Positions 42,175 to 50,795 of a DNA stretch of 64,000 nt are shown piece after piece. The stretch is from Betaproteobacteria bacterium HGW-Betaproteobacteria-16 (GTDB taxonomy: Bacteria; Pseudomonadota; Gammaproteobacteria; Burkholderiales; Burkholderiaceae_C). Both the position numbers and the translations under genes were made by a program. The DNA is taken from NCBI GenBank assembly GCA_002840835.1, contig PHCQ01000005.1:62001-126000 (forward strand), given 5' to 3'. Position 1 is the first letter of the stretch; every line of letters begins with the position of its first letter. Below the pieces are notes generated by a model. It saw only the letters and a program-made list of their open reading frames with translations, made no database searches and had not been told where the DNA came from.

Positions 42175-43101
42175 ATGGAAACCAAATGGCTCGAGGACTT
42201 CGTCAGTCTCGCTGAAACCCGCAGCTTCAGCCGGTCGGCGCAGCTGCGGCATGTCACCCAGCCGGCTTTTTCCCGGCGTATCCAGTCGCTGGAAGCCTGG
42301 GCGGGCACCGATCTGGTGGATCGTTCGTCGTATCCCACGCGGCTCACACCGGCCGGTCAGACGCTGTACGACCAGTCGCTGGAAATGCTCCAGGCGCTCC
42401 AGAGCACGCGGGCGATGCTGCGGGCGCACACCGCGGCGGCGCAGGACGTCATCGAGTTTGCGGTGCCGCACACATTGGCGTTCACCTTCTTCCCGTCTTG
42501 GTTGTCCGGCCTGCGCGAGATCAGCGGCCCGATCAAAAGCCGCCTGATTGCACTCAATGTTCACGATGCGGTGATGCGTCTGGTCGAGGGCAGTTGCGAC
42601 CTGTTGATCGCCTACCACCATGCGGCCCAGCCGATCCAGCTCGATGCCGAGCGCTATGAAATGCTGCCCTTGGGCCGTGAGTTGCTGGCGCCCTATGTGC
42701 GGCCCAACGAACAGGGCGCGCCGATGTACGTGTTGCCCGGTACGGCCGGCCAGCCGGTGCCTTATCTGGCCTACGCCCCGGGCGCCTACCTGGGGCGCGC
42801 GGTGGATCAGTTGGTAAAGCAAGGCGGCACGCCCGTGCACATGGATCGTATCTACGAGACCGACATGGCCGAAGGCCTGAAGGCGATGGCGCTGGAGGGA
42901 CATGGCATTGCCTTCCTGCCCGCCAGCGCCGTGCGCAAGGAAGTGCGGGCAAAGAAGCTGGTGTCTGCGGGCGCCGGCCTGGAGGCCGAACTCGACATCC
43001 GCATCTACCGGGCCCGCCCGCTGGACGCCCAGAAGGGCAAACGCACGGTGCAGGTGTTCTGGAGCCGGTTGGCGGAGAGCCTGGCACGCAACAAGGCCTG
43101 A
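42175..43101 (+). CDS. LysR-family regulator (HypT/YjiE-like)
   Basis: A 308-aa LysR regulator. The N-terminal HTH METKWLEDFVSLAETRSFSR and VTQPAFSRRIQSLEAW, followed by the periplasmic-binding-like effector domain with PTLAF-like and GHGIAFLPASAV. The wording of the HTH and the motif LxxxxVHDAVMRLVEGSCDLL resemble the hypochlorite-responsive HypT family. The target is unknown. It is followed by a solute-binding-protein gene on the same strand, which could be regulated by it. Confidence 0.88.
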   Translation: METKWLEDFVSLAETRSFSRSAQLRHVTQPAFSRRIQSLEAWAGTDLVDRSSYPTRLTPAGQTLYDQSLEMLQALQSTRAMLRAHTAAAQDVIEFAVPHTLAFTFFPSWLSGLREISGPIKSRLIALNVHDAVMRLVEGSCDLLIAYHHAAQPIQLDAERYEMLPLGRELLAPYVRPNEQGAPMYVLPGTAGQPVPYLAYAPGAYLGRAVDQLVKQGGTPVHMDRIYETDMAEGLKAMALEGHGIAFLPASAVRKEVRAKKLVSAGAGLEAELDIRIYRARPLDAQKGKRTVQVFWSRLAESLARNKA

Positions 43102-43228
43102 AGCAAGCAGATCGCCGTCAAGGCGCCCCGGCGGTTGCGGCCGGGTTTCGTGACAAAAGTCGGGTGGCATGGCGGCATGCCATAACAGCATTGGCATCTG
43201 CCTTGCTAACTCCCTAAGCTCCCCCTGC

Positions 43229-43249
43229 CCATCCAGCCTGGCTGGATGG
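43229..43249 (+). promoter_or_regulatory. Perfect 21-bp palindrome upstream of the GltI-like gene
   Basis: CCATCCAGCC-T-GGCTGGATGG (43229-43249) is a perfect dyad 40 bp before the binding-protein start. A second dyad TGGCATG-GCGG-CATGCCA is at 43165-43182. These may be operators or mRNA hairpins of the 187-bp gap. Confidence 0.4.
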
Positions 43250-43288
43250 ATGGTTGACCAGGGAGGTTCACCACAACGGAGCTTGTTC

Positions 43289-44188
43289 ATGTCCCATGGT
43301 TTCTGCGCTCGTGCGTTGCTTGTCGCCGCGAGTCTGCTTTCGGCTCTTTCTTTGGCGCAGGCTCAGACGGGCGGCTTGCTGGATCGCATCAAGGCTGAGA
43401 AAAAGCTGGTGCTGGCACACCGCGAGTCGTCTGTGCCGTTTTCGAACCTGGACCCCCAGGGCCGGCCAGTGGGCTATGCGCTCGATGTGTGTGTGATGCT
43501 GGCCAAGGCGGTGCAACGGTCGCTTGCGCTGGATCGGCTCGATGTGAGCTACCTGCAGGTCACACCCGCCAACCGGATCGAAGCGATCGAAAAGGGCCGG
43601 GCCCACATGGAATGCGGATCCACCACCAACAACGCTGCCCGGCGCCAGCAGGTGGCGTTCACCGTGCCACATTTCATCACGGGCGCCCGGTTACTGGTAA
43701 AGGCCGACAGCCCGATCGACCGCATTGATCACCCCGCATTGAAAACGGCGGTCTCCACCCGAAACACCACGCCCCTGGCAGCGCTTCGCAAGGTGGATTT
43801 CGAGCGCCAGCTCAAACTCGACATCATCGAAGCCGACGACCACGAGCGCGCCGTGGAAATGGTGGAGAACGGCAAGGCCCAAGCTTTCGCCATGGACGAC
43901 GTGCTGCTCTACGGCCTGGCGGCAGGGCGCCCGGATCCGAAAGCGCTGAAGGTGGTAGGGAAGTTCCTGACGACCGAGCCCCTGGCGATCATGTTGCCGA
44001 AGAACGAGCCCGCCTTCAAGAAAGTCATTGACGACGAGATGCGGCGCATGATCTACAGCGGTGAGATCCAGCAGATCTACCGCCGCTGGTTCGAGCAGCC
44101 CATTCCGCCCAACAACGTGGCGCTGAACCTGCCCGCGAGCTACCTGCTGCGCGATCTGTGGAAATACCCTACGGACCAGATGCCCTGA
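43289..44188 (+). CDS. Periplasmic amino-acid-type solute-binding protein (GltI-like)
   Basis: A 299-aa protein with a signal peptide (ends LSLAQAQ, about residue 25) and a type II binding fold. Features: VLAHRESSVPFSN, PANRIEAIEKGRAHMECGSTTNN (the Arg/Thr ligand site of glutamate/aspartate binders), FTVPHFITGARLLV. No permease or ATPase gene is beside it, so it is an orphan that may share another transporter or act as a sensor. I chose the ATG at 43289; the frame extends upstream to 43169 without a signal. The C-terminal YLLRDLWKYPTDQMP is typical of the family. Confidence 0.85.
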   Translation: MSHGFCARALLVAASLLSALSLAQAQTGGLLDRIKAEKKLVLAHRESSVPFSNLDPQGRPVGYALDVCVMLAKAVQRSLALDRLDVSYLQVTPANRIEAIEKGRAHMECGSTTNNAARRQQVAFTVPHFITGARLLVKADSPIDRIDHPALKTAVSTRNTTPLAALRKVDFERQLKLDIIEADDHERAVEMVENGKAQAFAMDDVLLYGLAAGRPDPKALKVVGKFLTTEPLAIMLPKNEPAFKKVIDDEMRRMIYSGEIQQIYRRWFEQPIPPNNVALNLPASYLLRDLWKYPTDQMP

Positions 44189-44196
44189 AGGAGACT

Positions 44197-44308
44197 CCCC
44201 CCTGCGCCGCTGACGCGGCTTCCCCCCTCCGTGGCGCGCCGTCAAGCGGCGCTTCGAGGGGGGACGCACCCTGCGGCCCGGCCAAGCCGGTTCCGCGGGT
44301 GCCCTTGA
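44197..44308 (-). repeat. Dispersed multi-hairpin repeat, copy H
   Basis: Between the binding-protein gene and pyrC. Contains GCGCCGCTGACGCGGC, a CCCCCCTC...GAGGGGGG pair spaced by about 30 bp and GGCCCGGCCAAGCCGGTTCC. Longer than other copies because the C/G-run loop is expanded. Confidence 0.65.
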
Positions 44309-44380
44309 TTGAAGGCACTTCGCGTCGGAAGCGGTTTGGGACTGCAGATGGTTTCCTTGCCGGTTTGAGACAATCGGGCG

Positions 44381-45427
44381 ATGAACCCCACCGCCCCAAG
44401 CACCCTCACCATCACCCGGCCTGACGACTGGCACCTGCATGTGCGCGACGGCGATGCCTTGCGCACCGTGGTGCCCCACACCGCAGCGCAGTTTGGCCGC
44501 GCCATCATCATGCCCAACCTGAAGCCGCCGGTGACCACGGCGGCCCAGGCCATGGCCTATGCCGATCGCATCCGTGCCGCAGTGCCGGCTGGCATGGCGT
44601 TCGAGCCGTTGATGACGCTGTACCTCACCGACAACTTGCCGCCCGATGAAATCGCCCGGTCGAAAGACGCGGGCGTGGTGGCGGTCAAGCTCTACCCGGC
44701 CGGTGCCACCACCAACAGCGATGCCGGCGTGACCGACATCCGCAAGACCTACAAGACCCTGGAAGCCATGCAGCGCGCTGGCGTGCTTTTGCTGGTGCAC
44801 GGTGAGGTCACGTCGCCTGACATCGATCTGTTTGACCGGGAAGCGGTGTTCATCGAGCAGCACCTGGCGCCACTGCGCCGCGACTTCCCCGAGCTCAAGA
44901 TCGTGATGGAGCACATCACCACGAAGGAAGCGGCTCAGTACGTGGCCGAAGGCGACCGGTTCCTGGGCGCCACGATCACGGCGCACCATCTGCTGTACAA
45001 CCGCAACGCCATCTTCACCGGTGGCATCCGTCCGCACTACTACTGCCTGCCGGTGCTCAAACGCGAGACCCATCGCCAGGCCCTGGTCGCCGCAGCCACG
45101 GGCGGCGGTGATCGCTTTTTTCTGGGCACCGACAGCGCGCCGCACCCTGCCCACCTGAAGGAACACGCCACCGGCTGCGCCGGCTGCTACACCGCCCACG
45201 CCGCCATCGAGATGTACGCCGAGGTGTTCGAGGCCGCCAACGCGCTGGACAGGCTCGAAGCCTTTGCCAGCTTCAATGGACCGGCGTTCTATGGTCTGCC
45301 GCGCAACACAGGCACCATCACCTTGCGCAAGGAAAGCTGGACACCCCCGGCGAGCTTCAGTTTTGGAGAGGCCGAACTCAAGCCCTTGCGCTCTGGCGAG
45401 GCGCTGCCTTGGCGCCAAGTAGCTTGA
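44381..45427 (+). CDS. pyrC: Dihydroorotase
   Basis: A 348-aa zinc amidohydrolase that closes N-carbamoylaspartate to dihydroorotate in pyrimidine synthesis. It is of the E. coli type II class: zinc ligands H18/H20 (WHLHVRDGD), carbamylated K103 ([15 protein letters not shown]), further His in [16 protein letters not shown] and TAHHLLYN, and catalytic Asp in FLGTDSAPH. Length equals E. coli PyrC (348 aa). The next gene follows by 44 bp and may be co-transcribed. Confidence 0.96.
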   Translation: MNPTAPSTLTITRPDDWHLHVRDGDALRTVVPHTAAQFGRAIIMPNLKPPVTTAAQAMAYADRIRAAVPAGMAFEPLMTLYLTDNLPPDEIARSKDAGVVAVKLYPAGATTNSDAGVTDIRKTYKTLEAMQRAGVLLLVHGEVTSPDIDLFDREAVFIEQHLAPLRRDFPELKIVMEHITTKEAAQYVAEGDRFLGATITAHHLLYNRNAIFTGGIRPHYYCLPVLKRETHRQALVAAATGGGDRFFLGTDSAPHPAHLKEHATGCAGCYTAHAAIEMYAEVFEAANALDRLEAFASFNGPAFYGLPRNTGTITLRKESWTPPASFSFGEAELKPLRSGEALPWRQVA

Positions 45428-45470
45428 GGGGCCGAGAGGCTGATGCCAAGCAGAGCGAGCGCGACTTGAC

Positions 45471-46271
45471 ATGGGTCTGGAACGGGAGCTTGACTGGGGG
45501 CAGGCCTGGTTTTCGGCGGTCGCGCCCGATGGCGAGACCGCCTTTCAGCGGGTGGGTGCCGGGGCAAGTCTGCCCCAGGCCCTGAATGAACAGGCAGGTT
45601 CCGGGCGCTTTGTGGGCGCGTCGCGCCCTTTGCGCTTTGTTCCTCAATGCGAGCTGCCGCAAGGCGTCGCCTACGAGAGCCATATCTTCGAAACCGGCTG
45701 CGTGCCCACGCGCGACAACCTGCACGACTTTTTCAACGGTTTGATCTGGCTGCGTTTTCCATGCACCAAGCAGAAGCTCAACCAATTGCAAGGAGCTGAA
45801 ATCGCTGCGGCCGGCGTGGGCGCGGTGCGGGGCAGGGTGCGAGACGCGCTGACCCTGTTTGACGAAAACGCCGCGCTTTTGCAGGCCCCGGAGCCCTTGT
45901 GGCAGGCGCTGCTGGCACGCGACTGGCAGCGGCTCTTTGTGACACTGCGTCCGCTCTGGCCGCAAGCCCGGCTGGTGCTGTTTGGCCACGCCCTGCTGGA
46001 AAAGCTGGTGCAGCCGTACAAGTCGATCACCGCGCATGTGTACCGCCGGGCGGTCCCTGAGGCGCTGGGCAGCGATCTGGCCGACTGGGACAGATGGCTG
46101 GCCAGCCGCCTGGATCGCGACGAACTGGCCGCCAAACCCTTTACGCCGTTGCCGGTGCTGGGTGTGCCGGGCTGGTGGGCCGACAACGCCCTGCCTGCGT
46201 TTTATGACGATTCGTCGGTGTTTCGTCCGCCGCGTCTTCCAGCCACGGCCGGGTTCGGCGCAACGCCTTGA
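45471..46271 (+). CDS. DUF3025 domain protein
   Basis: A 266-aa soluble protein of the DUF3025 family, recognised by FETGCVPTRDNLHDFFNGLIW and PCTKQKLNQLQ near residues 80-110, and by a conserved LFGHALLEKL-type helix. Function unknown. The family often lies near dihydroorotase or exonuclease genes in betaproteobacteria. Starts 44 bp after pyrC. Confidence 0.8.
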   Translation: MGLERELDWGQAWFSAVAPDGETAFQRVGAGASLPQALNEQAGSGRFVGASRPLRFVPQCELPQGVAYESHIFETGCVPTRDNLHDFFNGLIWLRFPCTKQKLNQLQGAEIAAAGVGAVRGRVRDALTLFDENAALLQAPEPLWQALLARDWQRLFVTLRPLWPQARLVLFGHALLEKLVQPYKSITAHVYRRAVPEALGSDLADWDRWLASRLDRDELAAKPFTPLPVLGVPGWWADNALPAFYDDSSVFRPPRLPATAGFGATP

Positions 46272-46287
46272 ATTTCAAGGCATTGCG

Positions 46288-46313
46288 CTTGATTTCCCTT
46301 GCCCTGACCCCAT
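46288..46313 (+). promoter_or_regulatory. Sigma-32 (heat-shock) type promoter for htpX
   Basis: CTTGAT (46288-46293), a 14-nt spacer, then CCCCAT (46308-46313), very close to the sigma-32 consensus CTTGAA-N13-15-CCCCAT. It lies about 140 bp before the htpX ATG, and HtpX is a known heat-shock protease, so the match fits biology. Confidence 0.6.
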
Positions 46314-46452
46314 ACTGGATTCTCGGTATCATGCGCTGCCTCTTCCGGGCAGACCTGGACCGAGACCCCGGTGAACATGGGAACCTTGCGGGCACGCTCC
46401 GGATCGCAAGCCATGCCGGGAAGCCCTGGCGTCAGCCATTTTTGGAGAAAAC

Positions 46453-47319
46453 ATGAAGCGCATCCTGTTGTTTGTCCTGACCAACGTCGCCGTGATGGCG
46501 GTGCTGTTGATCACCACCCGCATCCTGGGCGTGGACCGTTTCCTCACCGCCAACGGCCTGAACATGACCGCGCTGGCCGGCTTCTCGCTGGTCATCGGTT
46601 TTGGCGGCGCCATCATCTCGTTGCTGATCAGCAAGCCCATGGCCAAGTTCAGCACCGGTGCACGGGTGATCAACCAGCCGCAGAACGCTGACGAAGCCTG
46701 GATCGTGCAGACCGTGCAGACCTTTGCCAGCAAGGCCGGCATCGGCATGCCCGAGGTCGCCATCTACGACGGTGCACCCAATGCCTTCGCCACCGGCGCC
46801 TTCAAGAACTCTGCTCTGGTGGCGGTGTCCACGGGCCTGCTGCAGAGCATGACCAGGGAGGAAGTCGAGGCCGTGATCGGCCACGAAGTGGCTCACGTGG
46901 CCAACGGCGACATGGTCACCATGACGCTGATCCAGGGCGTGATGAACACCTTTGTGGTGTTCCTCAGCCGCGTCATCGGCTACGCGGTAGACAGCTTTCT
47001 GCGCAGGGACAGCAACAGCAGCGGTCCCGGTATCGGCTACTTCGTGACCACCATCGTGATGGACATTGTGCTGGGTTTCCTGGCCGCCATCATCGTGGCC
47101 TGGTTCAGCCGTCAGCGCGAGTTTCGTGCCGACGCCGGCGCCGCTCAGCTGATGGGCCGCAAGCAACCCATGATCAATGCGCTGGCCCGTCTGGGAGGCC
47201 TGACGCCAGGCGAGCTGCCCAAGACCATGCAGGCGCTGGGCATTTCCGGGGGGCTGGGCAAGCTGTTTTCGACCCACCCACCGATGGAAGAGCGCATCGA
47301 CGCACTGCAGAAGCTTTGA
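46453..47319 (+). CDS. htpX: Zinc metalloprotease HtpX
   Basis: A 288-aa inner-membrane M48 protease that degrades misfolded membrane proteins. It has two N-terminal helices, the zinc motif H144-E145-x-x-H148 (GHEVAH) with third ligand E223 ([11 protein letters not shown]), and two further helices. Length matches E. coli HtpX (293 aa). GGAG precedes the ATG. A terminator follows at 47364, and a heat-shock-type promoter lies upstream, so it is probably transcribed alone. Confidence 0.95.
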   Translation: MKRILLFVLTNVAVMAVLLITTRILGVDRFLTANGLNMTALAGFSLVIGFGGAIISLLISKPMAKFSTGARVINQPQNADEAWIVQTVQTFASKAGIGMPEVAIYDGAPNAFATGAFKNSALVAVSTGLLQSMTREEVEAVIGHEVAHVANGDMVTMTLIQGVMNTFVVFLSRVIGYAVDSFLRRDSNSSGPGIGYFVTTIVMDIVLGFLAAIIVAWFSRQREFRADAGAAQLMGRKQPMINALARLGGLTPGELPKTMQALGISGGLGKLFSTHPPMEERIDALQKL

Positions 47320-47363
47320 AGTGAGGCGCTTCATGCGCCTTCCCTGGACCCGTTCACCAAAAG

Positions 47364-47389
47364 AAAGGCGACCCTTCGGTCGCCTTTTT
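47364..47389 (+). terminator. Rho-independent terminator after htpX
   Basis: A stem AAAGGCGACC / GGTCGCCTTT with a 4-nt loop (CTTC, 47374-47377) ends in a T-run, 45 bp after the htpX stop. The A-rich left side also gives a weaker terminator in the opposite direction. Confidence 0.93.
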
Positions 47390-47463
47390 CGTTTCCACGT
47401 TGCCAGCTGGCGAGAGACCACCGGATTAGGTTGATCGCTCCCTGATCTCGCCTCGCTTCACTT

Positions 47464-48105
47464 TCAGCGCCAGTTGCGCTGGCCACCCTGGTAGTACACC
47501 GGCTGGATCTCTTGCTGCGCTGCGTGGTACTGGGGGCCGACCATCACGTGGGTGGCGGCCGGTGCCTGCATCACGTGGGGCTTGCCATGGGCATGGTGAG
47601 GGCGGCCAGGGTAGGCAGGCGTCACGTTCACATTTACCTTCACATAGCGTCCTGGGTCACGGGGCATCTGCACCTTGTACTTCACGCCAGCGTATTTGTA
47701 GACGACGTCGTAGCCGACGGTGCGGTGCTCAAAATGGGTCTGTGTGCTGCAGTGGCGCACCACCTGGGTCGTGGCATGTCGGGGCGATTCGATGTGGTTG
47801 CCCACCATGGCGCCACCCACCAGACCGATCATCGTGGCCAGGGCGCGGCCATTGCCGTCACCGATGGCATTGCCCATGGCGCCACCGGCGATGCCGCCGA
47901 TGACCGCGCCGGCACCGCTCCTGCGACCTGGCACAACGACCGTTTCGTCATAGCAGACGTCGCGGGGCACAGCGATTTTTTGCACCACGGGTGTGCTGCT
48001 GATCACACGGGCCCGATCCTGCTTGGCTTGAGCAAGGCCGCTGGCGCTCAGACCGATCAGGCCGGCAAGGACGGGAATCAGAACGGGTTTGAACGAGGTT
48101 TTCAT
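47464..48105 (-). CDS. Glycine-zipper 2TM-domain envelope protein
   Basis: A 213-aa exported protein. Signal peptide (about 1-27, ending GLAQAK), then a glycine-zipper segment (AGAVIGGIAGGAMGNAIGDGNG ... MIGLVGGAMVG, about 70-105, written here in parts) that forms two membrane-associated helices, then a His/Tyr-rich tail. Family PF05433 (outer-membrane lipoprotein SlyB-like). No lipobox. I chose the ATG at 48105 with GGAG upstream. The role is structural or stress-related in the envelope and not defined. Confidence 0.82.
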   Translation of the reverse strand: MKTSFKPVLIPVLAGLIGLSASGLAQAKQDRARVISSTPVVQKIAVPRDVCYDETVVVPGRRSGAGAVIGGIAGGAMGNAIGDGNGRALATMIGLVGGAMVGNHIESPRHATTQVVRHCSTQTHFEHRTVGYDVVYKYAGVKYKVQMPRDPGRYVKVNVNVTPAYPGRPHHAHGKPHVMQAPAATHVMVGPQYHAAQQEIQPVYYQGGQRNWR

Positions 48106-48202
48106 GAGGGGGCTCCTGTTGTTTGGAGCCTCTATCGTGATCACCTCATGTCAATCGACCTTGGCGCCTGTGTAAAGCTGTCAGGCGACTTGTAACCTGA
48201 TG

Positions 48203-50044
48203 TCAAGCTGCTTCGCCGGCGCGCAACAGGCCTGGTAGGCCACTGGCCAGCGCCTCTGCCACCTTGATGCCGTCGACCCCCGCCGAGAGAATGCCCCCCG
48301 CATAACCTGCGCCTTCGCCCGCCGGGTAGAGGCCTTGTGTGTTCAGACTCTGGAAGTCGGTGCCCCGGGTGATGCGCAGCGGTGACGAGGTGCGGGTTTC
48401 CACGCCGGTGAGCACCGCGTCCGCCATGTCGTAGCCCTTGATCTTTCGACCGAACACCGGCAGCGCCTCCACCATTGCCTCGATGGCGTAGCCGGGCAGG
48501 GCCTGCGCGAGGTCGATCAGCTTCACGCCGGGCCGGTAGGAGGGTGTCACCGAGCCCAGCGCGGTGGAGGCCTGCCCCGCGATGAAATCACCCACGGTTT
48601 GCCCGGGCGCTTCGTAGGTGCCTCCACCCAGTTCGAACGCCCGGGCCTCCAGTTGCCGCTGCATCACCACCCCGGCCAAGGGGTGGGTCTTTCCAGTGGA
48701 TGCCAAAGCTGTAGCCTGCGCTGCGTAACGAGGGCCGTCGGCCTCCCCGAAGGCGGCGGTCCACAACGGGGTGTCTTGCGGGAAGCATTGGGGAAAGTCG
48801 CGAGGCTCGATACCCACCACGATGCCGGCGTTGGCGTTGCGCTCATTGCGCGAATACTGGCTCATGCCGTTGGTGACCACCCGGCCGGCTTCGGACGTGG
48901 CCGCCACCACCGTGCCGCCCGGGCACATGCAGAAGCTGTAGACGGCGCGGCCGTTCTTGGCGTGGTGCACCAGCTTGTAATCGGCCGCACCCAGCAGGGG
49001 GTGGCCCGCATGGCGGCCCCAGCGCGCACGGTCGATGACGCTCTGGGGGTGTTCGATGCGAAAGCCCACCGAAAATGGCTTGGCTTCCATGTACACGCCA
49101 GCGTCGAACAGCATGGCAAAGGCGTCACGCGCGCTGTGCCCCAGCGCCAGCACCACCCGCTTCACCGGCATTTCAAGCACTTCGTGGGTGTCCAGTCGCT
49201 GCACGGTCAGGCCGGTCACTTGCTGTACGCCCTCCGAGTTGCTCAAACGAACATTGCACACGCGATGCTGGAACCGGATCTCGCCCCCCAGCGCGACAAT
49301 TTTCTCGCGCATGGCCTCCACAACCTTGACCAGTTTGAAGGTGCCGATGTGGGGGTGGGCGGCATACAGGATTTCGGCCGGCGCACCGGCTTCCACGAAT
49401 TCCTGCATCACCTTGCGACCCAGGAAGCGCGGGTCCTTGATCTGGCTGTAGAGCTTGCCGTCTGAAAACAGGCCGGCACCGCCTTCGCCGTACTGCACAT
49501 TGCTTTCCGGGTCGAGCACGCCATGGCGCCAAAGTCCCCAGGTGTCCTTGGTGCGCTGACGGACCGGCTTGCCGCGTTCGAGCACGATCGGTCGCAGTCC
49601 CATCTGGGCCAGCGCCAGCGCCGCAAACAGGCCGCAAGGCCCCAGACCCACCACTACCGGCCGGTCGCTTTCTACGGCGGGCCAGTCCGCCGGGGCGTGC
49701 ACCGGCGCCTGCCAGGTCATGTCAGGTGTGGCCAGGATGTGCGCGTCGTTCTGGTGCCGCTCAAGCAAAGCCTGTTCTGCCGATGGGTCCACCAGCGACA
49801 CGTCCACGATGTAGACCGCCAGCAGGTCGGCCTTGCGCGCATCGAAGCTGCGCTTGAACACCTGCAGGGCCTGAATGACCTCGGTGGGAATACCCAGCTT
49901 CTGTGCGGCCAAGCGGGTCAGCGCTTCCACAGGGTGGGGTACCGGGGTGCGGTCGAGGTCGGTTTCGGCGGGAGCGTCGGCGGCGCGTCGGTGTTCGGCG
50001 GGCAGCTCGGTCAAGGGCAGCTTGAGTTCTGAGAGGCGGATCAT
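48203..50044 (-). CDS. FAD-dependent oxidoreductase of the COG2509 family
   Basis: A 613-aa flavoprotein with an N-terminal ~140-residue part (MIRLSELKLPL, LQVFKRSFDARKA) and a Rossmann FAD motif VVGLGPCGLFAALALA, NVQYGEGGAGLFSDGKL, and a C-terminal YPAGEGAGYAGGILSAGVDG. This is the uncharacterised FAD-dependent dehydrogenase family (COG2509), usually 530-620 aa and widespread in bacteria. The substrate is unknown. I set the start at 50044 because the family begins MIRLSELKLPL; an earlier start at 50068 is possible. Confidence 0.85.
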   Translation of the reverse strand: MIRLSELKLPLTELPAEHRRAADAPAETDLDRTPVPHPVEALTRLAAQKLGIPTEVIQALQVFKRSFDARKADLLAVYIVDVSLVDPSAEQALLERHQNDAHILATPDMTWQAPVHAPADWPAVESDRPVVVGLGPCGLFAALALAQMGLRPIVLERGKPVRQRTKDTWGLWRHGVLDPESNVQYGEGGAGLFSDGKLYSQIKDPRFLGRKVMQEFVEAGAPAEILYAAHPHIGTFKLVKVVEAMREKIVALGGEIRFQHRVCNVRLSNSEGVQQVTGLTVQRLDTHEVLEMPVKRVVLALGHSARDAFAMLFDAGVYMEAKPFSVGFRIEHPQSVIDRARWGRHAGHPLLGAADYKLVHHAKNGRAVYSFCMCPGGTVVAATSEAGRVVTNGMSQYSRNERNANAGIVVGIEPRDFPQCFPQDTPLWTAAFGEADGPRYAAQATALASTGKTHPLAGVVMQRQLEARAFELGGGTYEAPGQTVGDFIAGQASTALGSVTPSYRPGVKLIDLAQALPGYAIEAMVEALPVFGRKIKGYDMADAVLTGVETRTSSPLRITRGTDFQSLNTQGLYPAGEGAGYAGGILSAGVDGIKVAEALASGLPGLLRAGEAA

Positions 50045-50134
50045 TGTCGTGGGGCTTGTGGTGATCAAGCAGAAGACGGAGGAGCCCGCGTATTGTCGCC
50101 AATGCGCATCAGGCCCGGCCGTCTCTTTCTAAAT

Positions 50135-50163
50135 AACCCGGGTAAAAATAATAAACCCGGGTA
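50135..50163 (+). promoter_or_regulatory. Tandem AACCCGGGTA operator upstream of the DUF2239 gene
   Basis: Two identical AACCCGGGTA boxes (50135-50144 and 50154-50163), each with the palindrome ACCCGGGT, repeat at a 19-bp period and end 11 bp before the ATG of the DUF2239 gene. The spacing suggests two dimers binding nearly on the same face of DNA. Confidence 0.65.
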
Positions 50164-50174
50164 CAATTTGCACC

Positions 50175-50774
50175 ATGACTGAATCACTCCATCCCGCTTG
50201 CACGGCGTTTCTCGGCGCCCGCCGTGTGGCCTTCGGCACGTACGGCGAGGTCGCGCGCGCACTCGCCACCCTGGATCTTTCGGCCGGTGGACTGCTGGTG
50301 TTCGACGACAGCACCGGCGCCCAGGTCGACCATCCCTGGCCGGCCAGCTACCCACCCGCACCGCCTGACAGCCCGGCGCCCAGTGAGGCCAAAGCGGCGG
50401 CTCCGCCGCAAGTGGGCAGACCTCGCATGGGAGTGGTGGCGCGAGAGGTGACTCTGCTGCCGCGCCACTGGGAATGGCTCGCGCAACAACGCGGCGGCGC
50501 CTCGGCCGCGCTGCGACGGCTGGTGGAAGATGCCCGCCGCAGCCAGGGCGACCTGGACGTGCAACGCCTGGGCAAGGAGCGCGCCTACCGGTTCATGAGT
50601 GCCATTGCTGGCGGTTTTGAGGGTTTCGAGGAAGCGTCCCGGGCCTTGTTCGGGCACGACGGCCAGGCCTTCGCGCACCGCATCGCGCACTGGCCGCCAG
50701 ACGTGCAGGCGCACCTGGCCTGGCTCGCGCGCGACGCCTTCACGGCCGAGGGCGACGCCCCGGCCCATCCCTGA
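50175..50774 (+). CDS. DUF2239 protein with a ribbon-helix-helix-like segment
   Basis: A 199-aa DUF2239 protein. Residues about 88-120 (VAREVTLLPRHWEWLAQQ then GGASAALRRLVEDARRS) have the strand-helix-helix pattern of ribbon-helix-helix DNA-binding proteins; the C-terminal half (FMSAIAGGFEGFEEASRALF) is helical. With the operator pair just upstream, I suspect an autoregulated transcription factor. This is inference; the family has no assigned function. It precedes the MATE gene by 21 bp and may share its transcript. Confidence 0.78.
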   Translation: MTESLHPACTAFLGARRVAFGTYGEVARALATLDLSAGGLLVFDDSTGAQVDHPWPASYPPAPPDSPAPSEAKAAAPPQVGRPRMGVVAREVTLLPRHWEWLAQQRGGASAALRRLVEDARRSQGDLDVQRLGKERAYRFMSAIAGGFEGFEEASRALFGHDGQAFAHRIAHWPPDVQAHLAWLARDAFTAEGDAPAHP

Positions 50775-50795
50775 TCCTCTCCTGGTCGTTATTCC

